Assembly (NCBI GenBank): GCA_002337045.1
Contig: DDFF01000006.1
Span: 186,001 to 250,000, forward strand
Origin: Bacteroidetes bacterium UBA1935
GTDB taxonomy: Bacteria; Bacteroidota; Bacteroidia; Chitinophagales; Chitinophagaceae
Length of the DNA stretch: 64,000 nucleotides
Direction of reading: 5' to 3'
The position numbers and the translations under genes were made by a program. The notes beneath the pieces were generated by a model. It did not search any database. It was not told the DNA's origin and worked only from the letters and a program-made list of their open reading frames with translations. Positions 50,951 through 59,268 of this stretch are shown here, piece by piece; the first letter of the stretch is position 1; the number at the start of each line of letters is the position of its first letter.

Positions 50951-50976
50951 TCATAGCTAAACAGAATTAACAGAAT

Positions 50977-51540
50977 ATGGGACGTCCCGTACAGTACAAT
51001 ACTAATATGAAGCTGTCCCCGATACCGGAAGGTTATTCGGGAGAAGGGTTTATGGCTACATCTTTTGATAAAGTTGTAGGCCTTGCACGTAAAAACTCGC
51101 TGTGGCCTTTACCGTTTGCAACATCTTGCTGCGGTATCGAGTTCATGGCTACCATGGGTGCCAACTATGATCTGGCTCGTTTCGGGTCAGAGCGTATGGG
51201 TTTTACACCCCGCCAGTGCGACGTGTTGCTGGTAGCAGGTACTATTGCTAAGAAAATGGCACCGGTACTTCGCCAGGTATATCTGCAAATGGCAGAGCCA
51301 CGTTGGGTTATTGCTATTGGTGCATGTGCATCCAGCGGTGGTATATTTGATTCTTATCCTGTATTGCAGGGTATAGATCAGGTAATACCGGTAGACGTGT
51401 ATGTGGCAGGTTGCCCTCCGCGCCCGGAGGCTATACTGGATGGTATCCTAAAACTGCAGGATCTTGTACATAACGAAAGCCTGCGCCGCCGCAACAGCCC
51501 GCAGTACAAAGAGCTGATGGAAAGCTACGCGATACAGTAG
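50977..51540 (+). CDS. nuoB: NADH-quinone oxidoreductase subunit B
   Basis: This 187-residue peripheral-arm subunit holds the N2 iron-sulphur cluster, the direct electron donor to quinone. All four ligand cysteines are visible: C51 and C52 (ATSCCGIEFMA), C117 (GACASSGG) and C146 (VAGCPPRPE). Length and sequence are normal. Confidence 0.96.
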   Translation: MGRPVQYNTNMKLSPIPEGYSGEGFMATSFDKVVGLARKNSLWPLPFATSCCGIEFMATMGANYDLARFGSERMGFTPRQCDVLLVAGTIAKKMAPVLRQVYLQMAEPRWVIAIGACASSGGIFDSYPVLQGIDQVIPVDVYVAGCPPRPEAILDGILKLQDLVHNESLRRRNSPQYKELMESYAIQ

Positions 51541-51588
51541 TCATGCAAAAAGCAACTGCTTTTTGACCTTTAATTTTTGATTTTGAAT

Positions 51589-52098
51589 ATGGCATTGACC
51601 AACGAAATATTAAAACAAAAACTTTCAGACAAATTCGGTGAGCAGCTTACCGAATGGGACGAGCAATATGGCCTGCTGACAGTAAGGATGCCTGCCGAAG
51701 CTAACCTGAAAGTAATACAGCATTTGTACGATGCAGAAGGCTTTCAGTTTCTTACAGACCTGACAGCGGTACACTATCCTGAAAGAACGGGCGAAGAACT
51801 GTGTGTAGTGTATCACCTGCACAATCTGGTAGAAAACATCCGCCTGCGCCTGAAGGTATATGTGCCGGTTGAAAAGCCTGATGTGTACACGGCAACAAAA
51901 ATATTCTCGGGTGCAAACTGGATGGAGCGCGAAACCTACGATAACCTTGGTATCAACTTCGTAGGACATCCGAACCTGACAAGAATACTGAATGTGGACG
52001 AAATGGATTACTTCCCGCTGCGTAAAGAATACCAGATGGAAGACCCTACTCGCCTAGATAAAGACGACGAAATGTTTGGCCGAGGTGGCAGCATATAA
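51589..52098 (+). CDS. nuoC: NADH-quinone oxidoreductase subunit C
   Basis: This 169-residue hydrophilic subunit is the 30-kDa homologue. The ATG at 51589 (MALTNEILKQ) is chosen over a TTG at 51577. The family signature ERETYDNLGINFVGHPNLTRIL lies at the C-terminal third. NuoC and NuoD are separate here, as in most Bacteroidota, rather than fused as in Escherichia coli. The spacer before it is rich in TTTTTGA runs. Confidence 0.92.
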   Translation: MALTNEILKQKLSDKFGEQLTEWDEQYGLLTVRMPAEANLKVIQHLYDAEGFQFLTDLTAVHYPERTGEELCVVYHLHNLVENIRLRLKVYVPVEKPDVYTATKIFSGANWMERETYDNLGINFVGHPNLTRILNVDEMDYFPLRKEYQMEDPTRLDKDDEMFGRGGSI

Positions 52099-52128
52099 TA
52101 TTTGAACTAACTAATTGACTTAAGACTA

Positions 52129-53373
52129 ATGTCTGAGCAAACACAACATCATATACAACTGGCAGAGGAGTCGCTGGCGAAGCAGAGTACGACGCTGAAC
52201 CTTGGGCCTACTCACCCTGCCACACACGGTGTGTTCCAGAACATCATGGAGATTGATGGTGAAAGGGTATTGAGTACAGTGCCTACCATCGGTTACATCC
52301 ACCGTGCGTTCGAGAAAATTGCGGAGCGTCGTCCTTACTATCAGGTAACGCCGCTTACAGACAGGCTGAACTATTGCAGCGCGCCTATCAACAATATGGG
52401 CTGGCACATGACGATAGAAAAACTGCTGGGCATCAAAACGCCTAAGCGTGTAGACTATATGCGTGTCATCATCATGGAGCTGGCACGTATTGCCGACCAC
52501 CTGATATGCAACTCGGTTGTTGCGGTAGATACAGGTGCGCTTACAGGTTTCACATACGTGTTCCAGTGGCGCGAGCTGATATATGAAATATATGAAGAGG
52601 TGTGCGGTAGCCGCCTTACTACAAACATAGGCCGCGTGGGCGGTTTCGAAAGAAACTTCACACAAGTAGCATGGGAGAAGATCAACAAATTCATGGAAGG
52701 CTTCCCAAAAGTGATGCGTGAATTTGAAGCCCTGCTGAATCGTAACCGCATCTTTATGGAGCGTTGCATTGGCGCGGGTCCTATCAGTGCAGAGCGTGCG
52801 CTCAACTACAGCTTCACAGGTCCTAACCTGCGTGCTGCGGGTGTAGACTACGACCTTCGTGTTGCTCAACCATACTCATCTTACGAAGATTTTGATTTTA
52901 AAATACCAGTAGGTACTACCGGCGACGTTTACGACCGTTACATGGTGCGCAACGACGAAATCTGGGAAAGCTACAAGATTATAGAACAAGCACTGGCAAA
53001 AATTGCCAAGCTTGAACAGGAAGACCCGACGCAGAAAGATGTTTTCTATGCACCGGAATCTGACCATTATCACCTGCCTCCAAAGCAGGATGTGTACACG
53101 AAGATGGAAGCATTGATTTTCCACTTCAAAATGGTGATGGGCGAGATAGATGTATTACCGGGCGAAGTTTATCATGGTGTAGAAGGTGCAAATGGTGAGG
53201 TAGGTTATTACCTGATAAGCGATGGCGGACGTACTCCGTATCGTCTGCACTTCCGCAGGCCTTGCTTCATTTACTATCAGGCATATCCTGAAATAGTAAG
53301 TGGCGGTTTATTGAGTGATGCGATTATTACATTGAGTAGCCTGAACGTTATTGCGGGCGAACTTGATGCGTAA
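52129..53373 (+). CDS. nuoD: NADH-quinone oxidoreductase subunit D
   Basis: The 414-residue 49-kDa subunit forms part of the quinone pocket with NuoB. Features seen: TLNLGPTHPATHGVFQNIM near the start, the long quinone-site helix region with YIHRAFEKIAERRPYYQ, and the C-terminal GGRTPYRLHFRRPCFIYYQ. It is a degenerate relative of [NiFe] hydrogenase large subunits without metal ligands, as expected. Confidence 0.95.
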   Translation: MSEQTQHHIQLAEESLAKQSTTLNLGPTHPATHGVFQNIMEIDGERVLSTVPTIGYIHRAFEKIAERRPYYQVTPLTDRLNYCSAPINNMGWHMTIEKLLGIKTPKRVDYMRVIIMELARIADHLICNSVVAVDTGALTGFTYVFQWRELIYEIYEEVCGSRLTTNIGRVGGFERNFTQVAWEKINKFMEGFPKVMREFEALLNRNRIFMERCIGAGPISAERALNYSFTGPNLRAAGVDYDLRVAQPYSSYEDFDFKIPVGTTGDVYDRYMVRNDEIWESYKIIEQALAKIAKLEQEDPTQKDVFYAPESDHYHLPPKQDVYTKMEALIFHFKMVMGEIDVLPGEVYHGVEGANGEVGYYLISDGGRTPYRLHFRRPCFIYYQAYPEIVSGGLLSDAIITLSSLNVIAGELDA

Positions 53374-53387
53374 AACATTAAAGAGAA

Positions 53388-53885
53388 ATGAAATTTTCGG
53401 CAGAAAAACTGAATAAAGTAAAAGAAATCATTGCACGCTATCCGGAAGGAAAGCAGAAAAGTGCGTTGATACCTGTTCTGCATCTGGCACAGGAAGAAAA
53501 TGGCGGCTGGCTTAGTACAGAGGCTATGGATCATGTTGCTGAATTGCTGAGCATACTTCCGATAGAAGTATACGAGGTAGCTACTTTTTATACGATGTTC
53601 AACCTGAAACCGGTTGGCAAATTTGTATTTGAAGTATGCCGCACAGGCCCTTGTATGCTGAATGGCAGTGATAACATTATAGAGTACATCAAAGAAAAAC
53701 TGAGCATCAGAGAAGGTGAAACAACACCTGATGGTATGTTTACTTTGAAGCCTGCTGAATGTCTGGGTGCTTGTGGTTATGCACCGATGATGCAGCTTGG
53801 CAAACACTACCGTGAACACCTGACGAAAGAAAAGGTAGACGCGATAATAGATGAGTGCAGAAGAAACGCTGCAAACAATAACTGA
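53388..53885 (+). CDS. nuoE: NADH-quinone oxidoreductase subunit E
   Basis: This 165-residue 24-kDa subunit binds the N1a [2Fe-2S] cluster through C-x4-C (EVCRTGPCMLNG) and C-x3-C (AECLGACGYAPMM). The thioredoxin-like fold pattern is normal. Its stop at 53883-53885 is one nt before the next ATG. Confidence 0.93.
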   Translation: MKFSAEKLNKVKEIIARYPEGKQKSALIPVLHLAQEENGGWLSTEAMDHVAELLSILPIEVYEVATFYTMFNLKPVGKFVFEVCRTGPCMLNGSDNIIEYIKEKLSIREGETTPDGMFTLKPAECLGACGYAPMMQLGKHYREHLTKEKVDAIIDECRRNAANNN

Positions 53886-53886
53886 T

Positions 53887-54303
53887 ATGCGTAGCCTTGT
53901 TACCATATCATTGCTCTTTATATATAGTACTGTTTTTGCACAGGATGAAAAAAGCCTGAAAGTTGCGGCTGCTGCATTTCACCATGCGTTGGTAGAACAA
54001 GATACCGCAGCACTTAAAGGTATGCTGAGCAACAAACTGGTGTACGGACACTCTAACGGGTGGAAGGAAACCAAACAGGAAATGATGAACAATCTGTACA
54101 ACGGCACGATTGATTATTTAAAAATCGCATCGACTGATGAACAGGTATTGATAGACGGGAATACGGGATGTATACGTGCGACGCTTGAGATAGATGTGAT
54201 AATGGAAGGTAAAACCCTGCCATTCAGATTGCACGGACTGGAAGTGTGGGTATGGAAGAATAAAAAATGGCAACTGCTTAGCAGACAGAGTACAAAACTT
54301 TAA
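53887..54303 (+). CDS. Secreted NTF2-like (SnoaL/DUF4440-type) protein
   Basis: The 138 residues start at ATG 53887, 1 nt after nuoE, with a signal peptide RSLVTISLLFIYSTVFAQ. The mature part fits the NTF2/SnoaL cone fold (KVAAAAFHHALVEQDTAALKGML at the first helices, then beta strands ending in VWVWKNKKWQLLSRQSTKL). It is a DUF4440-like domain of unknown role. It stands between nuoE and nuoF inside the complex I operon, where no such gene is standard, and is the only exported protein there. Whether it works with complex I is unknown. Confidence 0.75.
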   Translation: MRSLVTISLLFIYSTVFAQDEKSLKVAAAAFHHALVEQDTAALKGMLSNKLVYGHSNGWKETKQEMMNNLYNGTIDYLKIASTDEQVLIDGNTGCIRATLEIDVIMEGKTLPFRLHGLEVWVWKNKKWQLLSRQSTKL

Positions 54304-54336
54304 AAATTTTAAAGCCCCCTCTTGGGGTTGAGGAAT

Positions 54337-55686
54337 ATGAAATTATTACTAGAACACGCACATGTAGAAGGCATCCGCTACTACGATACTTACCGCAAGC
54401 ACGGTGGTTATCGTTCTGTGGAAAAAGCGTTCAAAATGACGCCGGACGAAATAGTGGAAGAAGTGAAGAAGAGTGGTCTTCGCGGTCGCGGTGGTGCAGG
54501 CTTCCCTACAGGTATGAAGTGGAGCTTCCTGGCAAAACCGGAAGGTGTACCTCGTCACCTGGTGTGTAATGCCGACGAATCAGAGCCGGGTACTTTCAAA
54601 GACCGCTACCTGATGGAGTTCCTTCCGCACCTGCTGATTGAAGGCCTGATAGTAAGCAGCTTTGCACTGGGTAGTCATGCTACTTATATATATATCCGTG
54701 GCGAATACGCGTGGATAGTAGATATACTGGAGCAGGCAATTGCTGAAGCAAAAAACAACGGCTGGCTGGGTAAAAACATCCTGAACAGCGGTTTTGATTG
54801 CGAAATATATGTGCAGCGTGGTGGTGGTGCTTATATCTGTGGCGAGGAAACTGCCCTGATAGAATCGCTGGAAGGTAAGCGTGGTAATCCGCGCATCAAA
54901 CCTCCGTTCCCTGCCATACAAGGTGTGTGGATGCGCCCTACGGTGGTGAACAACGTAGAGACACTGGCAGCTATCGTTCCTATCATCAACAATGGTGGCG
55001 AAGAGTATGCTAAAATAGGTGTAGGCCGTTCTACAGGTACCAAACTGCTTTCAGTTTGTGGTAATGTAAAGAAGCCGGGCATCTACGAAATAGACATGAC
55101 TCAGTCTGTAGAAGAGTTTATCTTCTCTGATGAATATTGCGGTGGTATTGCTAATGGCAAACGCCTGAAGGCTTGTATACCGGGTGGTTCTTCTGTACCT
55201 ATCCTGCCTGCAAACCTGTTGCTGAAAACAGCAAAAGGCGAAACACGCTATATGAACTATGAAAGTCTTTCAGACGGTGGTTTTGCTACCGGTTCTATGA
55301 TGGGTTCGGGTGGTTTCATAGTGATGGATGAAGAACAGTGCGTGGTGCGTCATACCATGACGCTGGCACGTTTCTACAATCACGAAAGCTGCGGACAGTG
55401 CAGCCCATGCCGCGAGGGTACAGGCTGGATGTACAAAATATTGAAGAACATAGAATACGGAAAAGGTAAGCTGAGCGATATAGACCTGCTGTGGGACATT
55501 CAACGCAAGATAGAAGGTAATACCATCTGTCCGCTGGGCGATGCTGCTGCATGGCCGGTAGCTGCTGCTATCCGCCACTTCCGCGATGAGTTTGAATGGC
55601 ACGTAAATAATCCGGACGAAGCACAAAACAGGAATTTCGGTTTGGCACATTATGCAGACCCGATACATATACCTGCAGGCGCTTAG
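54337..55686 (+). CDS. nuoF: NADH-quinone oxidoreductase subunit F
   Basis: This 449-residue subunit binds FMN and the N3 cluster and oxidises NADH. The start ATG 54337 (MKLLLEHAHVEG) is preferred to a TTG at 54322. Seen: the FMN loop GRGGAGFPTGMKWSF, NADESEPGTFKDR, GGGAYICGEETALIESLEG, and the 4Fe-4S ligands CGQCSPCREGTGW and NTICPLGDAAAWP. A short hairpin with GCCCC/GGGGT arms lies 8-25 nt upstream. Confidence 0.95.
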   Translation: MKLLLEHAHVEGIRYYDTYRKHGGYRSVEKAFKMTPDEIVEEVKKSGLRGRGGAGFPTGMKWSFLAKPEGVPRHLVCNADESEPGTFKDRYLMEFLPHLLIEGLIVSSFALGSHATYIYIRGEYAWIVDILEQAIAEAKNNGWLGKNILNSGFDCEIYVQRGGGAYICGEETALIESLEGKRGNPRIKPPFPAIQGVWMRPTVVNNVETLAAIVPIINNGGEEYAKIGVGRSTGTKLLSVCGNVKKPGIYEIDMTQSVEEFIFSDEYCGGIANGKRLKACIPGGSSVPILPANLLLKTAKGETRYMNYESLSDGGFATGSMMGSGGFIVMDEEQCVVRHTMTLARFYNHESCGQCSPCREGTGWMYKILKNIEYGKGKLSDIDLLWDIQRKIEGNTICPLGDAAAWPVAAAIRHFRDEFEWHVNNPDEAQNRNFGLAHYADPIHIPAGA

Positions 55687-55720
55687 TTTTTGAATTTTGA
55701 CTTTTAACTGTTGACTTGAT

Positions 55721-56809
55721 ATGTCGGAACAAACACCGAAGTTTAAAGTAACGATTGATAATATTACTGTAGAAGTTGCACCGGGAACTACTATCCTGAA
55801 CGCAGCACGTATGATAGGTGGTGATGTTACGCCGCCAGCTATGTGTTACTACAGCAAGCTGGAAGGTAGCGGTGGTAAATGCCGCACTTGTCTGGTAGAG
55901 GTGAGCAAAGGTTCTGAAAAAGACCCGCGCCCTATGCCGAAGCTGGTAGCAAGCTGCCGTACTACCGTAATGGATGGTATGGAAGTAAAAAACATTACCT
56001 CTGATAAAGTACTGGATGCACGTAAAGGTGTAGTGGAAATGCTGTTAGTGAATCACCCGCTGGATTGCCCGGTATGCGATCAGGCAGGTGAATGTCATCT
56101 GCAGGATCTGAGCTACGAGCATGGTGCATCTACAACACGCTACGAATTCGATCGTCGTACGTTTGAAAAAGAAGACCTTGGTGATTATATATCACTGCAC
56201 ATGACGCGTTGCATACTTTGCTACCGTTGTGTATATACAGCAGAGCAGCTTACGCAAAAACGTGAGCACGGCGTATTGGATCGTGGCGACCACGCTGCTA
56301 TCAGCACACTGCTTGGCAAGTCGCTGGATAATGAATTCATAGGTAATGTAATAGATGTTTGCCCTGTAGGTGCGCTTACAGACAAAACATTCCGTTTCAA
56401 AAACCGTGTATGGTTTACCAAGCCTGTAGATGCGCATTGCGATTGTAAAACATGTGGCGGTAAAGCGCGCCTGTGGATGCGTGGCGATGAAGTATATCGT
56501 GTTACTGCACGCAAAGACCAGTGGGGCGAAGTGGAAGAATGGATTTGTAACGATTGCCGCTTCCACAAAAAATCTGCTAAAGACTGGGTGATAGAAGGCC
56601 CTTCAAAAATCAGCAGACATAGTGTAATATCACAAGGACACTATGTAGGTGTTAAGAAACAACCTGTATATATCGACAAAGTGATAGGTAAAGACCCGAA
56701 AATGTTGCTTGATATTCATACAGTGAGTGATGTAAACAGGCCGGAAGTTGAGCTGTCGAAGATAGCAGGCCCTGCTCACAGTGATGATTTTAAGAACACA
56801 GGTAAATAA
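55721..56809 (+). CDS. nuoG: NADH-quinone oxidoreductase subunit G, short form
   Basis: The 362 residues contain only the N-terminal iron-sulphur part. There is a [2Fe-2S] ferredoxin-like domain (C42, C54, C57, C79 in MCYYSKLEGSGGKCRTC and ASCRTTV), then the His/Cys cluster (HPLDCPVCDQAGECHLQDL) and the 4Fe-4S sites TRCILCYRCVYTAEQL and DVCPVGALTDKTF. The molybdopterin-oxidoreductase-like domain (500 or more residues in Escherichia coli) is absent. Short NuoG is common in Bacteroidota. A C-terminal segment with DCKTCGGKARLWMRGD remains. Confidence 0.92.
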   Translation: MSEQTPKFKVTIDNITVEVAPGTTILNAARMIGGDVTPPAMCYYSKLEGSGGKCRTCLVEVSKGSEKDPRPMPKLVASCRTTVMDGMEVKNITSDKVLDARKGVVEMLLVNHPLDCPVCDQAGECHLQDLSYEHGASTTRYEFDRRTFEKEDLGDYISLHMTRCILCYRCVYTAEQLTQKREHGVLDRGDHAAISTLLGKSLDNEFIGNVIDVCPVGALTDKTFRFKNRVWFTKPVDAHCDCKTCGGKARLWMRGDEVYRVTARKDQWGEVEEWICNDCRFHKKSAKDWVIEGPSKISRHSVISQGHYVGVKKQPVYIDKVIGKDPKMLLDIHTVSDVNRPEVELSKIAGPAHSDDFKNTGK

Positions 56810-56823
56810 TTAATCGAACTAAT

Positions 56824-56831
56824 TAGTTTTG
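56824..56831 (+). promoter_or_regulatory. -7-like element before nuoH
   Basis: TAGTTTTG matches TAnnTTTG and ends 7 nt before the nuoH ATG. It lies within the operon, so it may be an internal promoter giving a nearly leaderless mRNA, or chance. Confidence 0.3.
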
Positions 56832-56838
56832 CGCCGCT

Positions 56839-57897
56839 ATGCAATTGGATATAGCTTTTATAATAGAAAAATTACTGCTCATCTCAGTTATACTGCTGGG
56901 TTCGCTGGGTATTGCCATGTATGCTACATGGGCAGAGCGTAAGGTAGCAGCCGTAATGCAAGACCGCCGTGGCCCTAACCGCGCGGGTTTCATGGGTTTG
57001 TTTCAACCGCTTGCAGATGGTCTGAAACTTTTCTTCAAAGAAGAAATCATTCCTGATCGTTCTACGCGTTTCCTTTTCATCCTTGGCCCTGCATTGGCTA
57101 TGCTGACTGCGGTGATGACAAGTGCTGTGGTGCCTTGGGGTCCGGATATCGTTACAGAAAATGGCGTTATCTCTCTGCAGGTAGCAGATATTAATATTGG
57201 TATCCTATTCATATTTGGTGTGGTGAGTCTTGGTGTATATGGTGTGATGCTGGGTGGCTGGGCTTCAAACAACAAATTCTCGTTGCTGAGTAGTATCCGT
57301 GCGGCATCGCAGGCTATATCTTACGAGCTGGCAATGGGCTTGAGCCTTGTAGCTATGCTGATGATGACAGGTTCGCTGAGCCTGCGCGAAATCGTAGAGC
57401 AGCAACATGGCTTCTGGGATGGCAACTATTTCACCTGGAACTTCTTTAAACAACCATTGGGCTTTTTCATATTCCTGACTTGCGCATTCGCAGAGCTGAA
57501 CCGTGCACCATTCGATTTGCCGGAGTGTGAAAGCGAATTGAACATGGGTTACCACCAGGAGTACTCATCAATGAAACTGGGTTTCTATCTGTTTGCCGAA
57601 TACATCAACCTGTTCATCAGCTCAACCGTTATAGCTACCCTGTTCTTCGGTGGTTACAACTTTCCGTTCATGGATCAGGTAGCTGCAAGCGTTAGCCCTG
57701 TATTATTTGCCATCATTTGTGTATTAACATTGCTCACCAAAGCAATATGCATTATACTGTTCTTCATGTTTATCAGGTGGACACTGCCGCGCTTCCGTTA
57801 CGATCAGCTGATGCGTCTTGGTTGGAGGTCATTGATTCCGCTGGCATTGGTGAACATGGTGATAACAGGTGCTGTGATATTGTGGGTAATTAAATAA
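56839..57897 (+). CDS. nuoH: NADH-quinone oxidoreductase subunit H
   Basis: This 352-residue membrane subunit has eight helices and forms part of the quinone cavity. Seen: ATWAERKVAAVMQDRRGPNRAGF (conserved E-R-K loop), ADGLKLFFKEE, and the acidic FAELNRAPFDLPECESELNMGYH. It connects the peripheral and membrane arms. Confidence 0.95.
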   Translation: MQLDIAFIIEKLLLISVILLGSLGIAMYATWAERKVAAVMQDRRGPNRAGFMGLFQPLADGLKLFFKEEIIPDRSTRFLFILGPALAMLTAVMTSAVVPWGPDIVTENGVISLQVADINIGILFIFGVVSLGVYGVMLGGWASNNKFSLLSSIRAASQAISYELAMGLSLVAMLMMTGSLSLREIVEQQHGFWDGNYFTWNFFKQPLGFFIFLTCAFAELNRAPFDLPECESELNMGYHQEYSSMKLGFYLFAEYINLFISSTVIATLFFGGYNFPFMDQVAASVSPVLFAIICVLTLLTKAICIILFFMFIRWTLPRFRYDQLMRLGWRSLIPLALVNMVITGAVILWVIK

Positions 57898-57908
57898 TTG
57901 TATTGAAG

Positions 57909-58415
57909 ATGAAACTAACTAACAGGTCTGCACAAGTAAATCGCGACCCGATGACTTTCGGGGAGAAGATTTATCTGCCTGCTATAGCTAAGGGACTTAG
58001 CATAACAGTTGGCCATATCTTTAAAAAGAAGGCTACTGTACAATACCCTGAGGAGAAGCGTCCGTTCAGCCCCGTGTTTCGTGGTTTGCATATACTGAAC
58101 CGCGATGAACAGGGGCGCGAGCGTTGCACTGCCTGCGGCCTTTGTGCACTGGCATGTCCTGCAGAGGCTATTACAATGGAAGCTGCAGAACGCAAACCAG
58201 GCGAAGAAAATCTGTATCGTGAAGAGAAGTATGCTGCTAAGTATGAGATAAACATGCTGCGTTGCATTTTCTGTGGCCTGTGCGAAGAGGCTTGCCCTAA
58301 AGATGCAGTATACCTGAGCGAAACAATCATGCCTACGCACTACTCTCGTTCCAGCTTCATCTACAAAAAAGAAGATTTGTTGATTGCTCACCCTCATAAA
58401 CAAGAAAGCAAATAG
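57909..58415 (+). CDS. nuoI: NADH-quinone oxidoreductase subunit I
   Basis: This 168-residue subunit binds N6a and N6b via two 4Fe-4S motifs, CTACGLCALACPAEAI and CIFCGLCEEACPKDAV. The start is ATG 57909; the TTG at 57903 is rejected. The length is typical. Confidence 0.95.
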   Translation: MKLTNRSAQVNRDPMTFGEKIYLPAIAKGLSITVGHIFKKKATVQYPEEKRPFSPVFRGLHILNRDEQGRERCTACGLCALACPAEAITMEAAERKPGEENLYREEKYAAKYEINMLRCIFCGLCEEACPKDAVYLSETIMPTHYSRSSFIYKKEDLLIAHPHKQESK

Positions 58416-58421
58416 TATATC

Positions 58422-58931
58422 ATGGGTGTTTACGAAATAATATTCTGGTTCTTAACTGTCATGGCATTGAGCTGTGCGCTGGGTGTTATACTTAGCCGCA
58501 ACCCTGTCAACAGTGTATTGTTCCTGATTGCTACATTCTTTGCCATATCCGGCCACTATATATTATTGAATGCGCAGTTTCTGGCCATCGTTAATATTAT
58601 AGTATACGCCGGTGCCATCATGGTGTTGTTCCTGTTTGTGATAATGCTGATGAATCTGAATGCCGATACCGAACCGCAGAAGAACCGATTGGTGCAGATA
58701 GCGGGTGCAGTATCGGGCGGTACGCTGTTGCTGGTTATACTGGCTGCGCTGAGGACATCAACTATTACAACACTCGACCAGACATCAACAGATATCGGTC
58801 TGATTAAAAACCTCGGTAAGACACTGTTCACACAGTTTGTACTGCCGTTCGAAATAAGCAGTGTTCTTTTCCTTAGTGCAATGATCGGTGCGGTAGTGAT
58901 AGGTAGAAAAGAAACAGAAAAAGAAGCTTAA
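58422..58931 (+). CDS. nuoJ: NADH-quinone oxidoreductase subunit J
   Basis: This 169-residue membrane subunit has five helices. It carries the conserved IVYAGAIMVLFLFVIMLMNL helix with its pi-bulge Tyr/Gly, which takes part in the coupling of quinone reduction to proton pumping. The end is basic (GRKETEKEA). Confidence 0.93.
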   Translation: MGVYEIIFWFLTVMALSCALGVILSRNPVNSVLFLIATFFAISGHYILLNAQFLAIVNIIVYAGAIMVLFLFVIMLMNLNADTEPQKNRLVQIAGAVSGGTLLLVILAALRTSTITTLDQTSTDIGLIKNLGKTLFTQFVLPFEISSVLFLSAMIGAVVIGRKETEKEA

Positions 58932-58959
58932 TTATTAAAAAAGAAGAAAACAGCTAAAG

Positions 58960-59259
58960 ATGCCTGTACAATATTATTTGTTTCTGAGCCTTGCCTTGTT
59001 TTGCATCGGTATGATGGGTGCCATGATGCGCAGAAATGCCATCATTGTATTTATGTGCATAGAACTGATGCTGAATGCGGTAAATCTGCTGATGGTTGCA
59101 TTCTCTAAAATGTACAACGATTCGGCAGCACAGATATTTGTATTCTTTATAATGGTGGTGGCTGCTGCAGAGGTAGCGGTAGGGTTAGCAATAATCGTGA
59201 TGATGTATCGTAAGGTACATTCGGTAGACATCAACATATTAAACAGACTTAAACACTAA
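58960..59259 (+). CDS. nuoK: NADH-quinone oxidoreductase subunit K
   Basis: This 99-residue subunit has three helices; the two buried glutamates appear as IELMLNAVNL and AAAEVAVGLAI. It is placed between NuoJ and NuoL in the proton-pumping arm. Confidence 0.95.
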   Translation: MPVQYYLFLSLALFCIGMMGAMMRRNAIIVFMCIELMLNAVNLLMVAFSKMYNDSAAQIFVFFIMVVAAAEVAVGLAIIVMMYRKVHSVDINILNRLKH

Positions 59260-59268
59260 TTTTTTATA

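Noticed and set aside
55721..56809. NuoG as a truncated pseudogene
   Set aside because: All iron-sulphur motifs are intact, no remnants of the missing domain follow before nuoH, and short NuoG is usual in this phylum.
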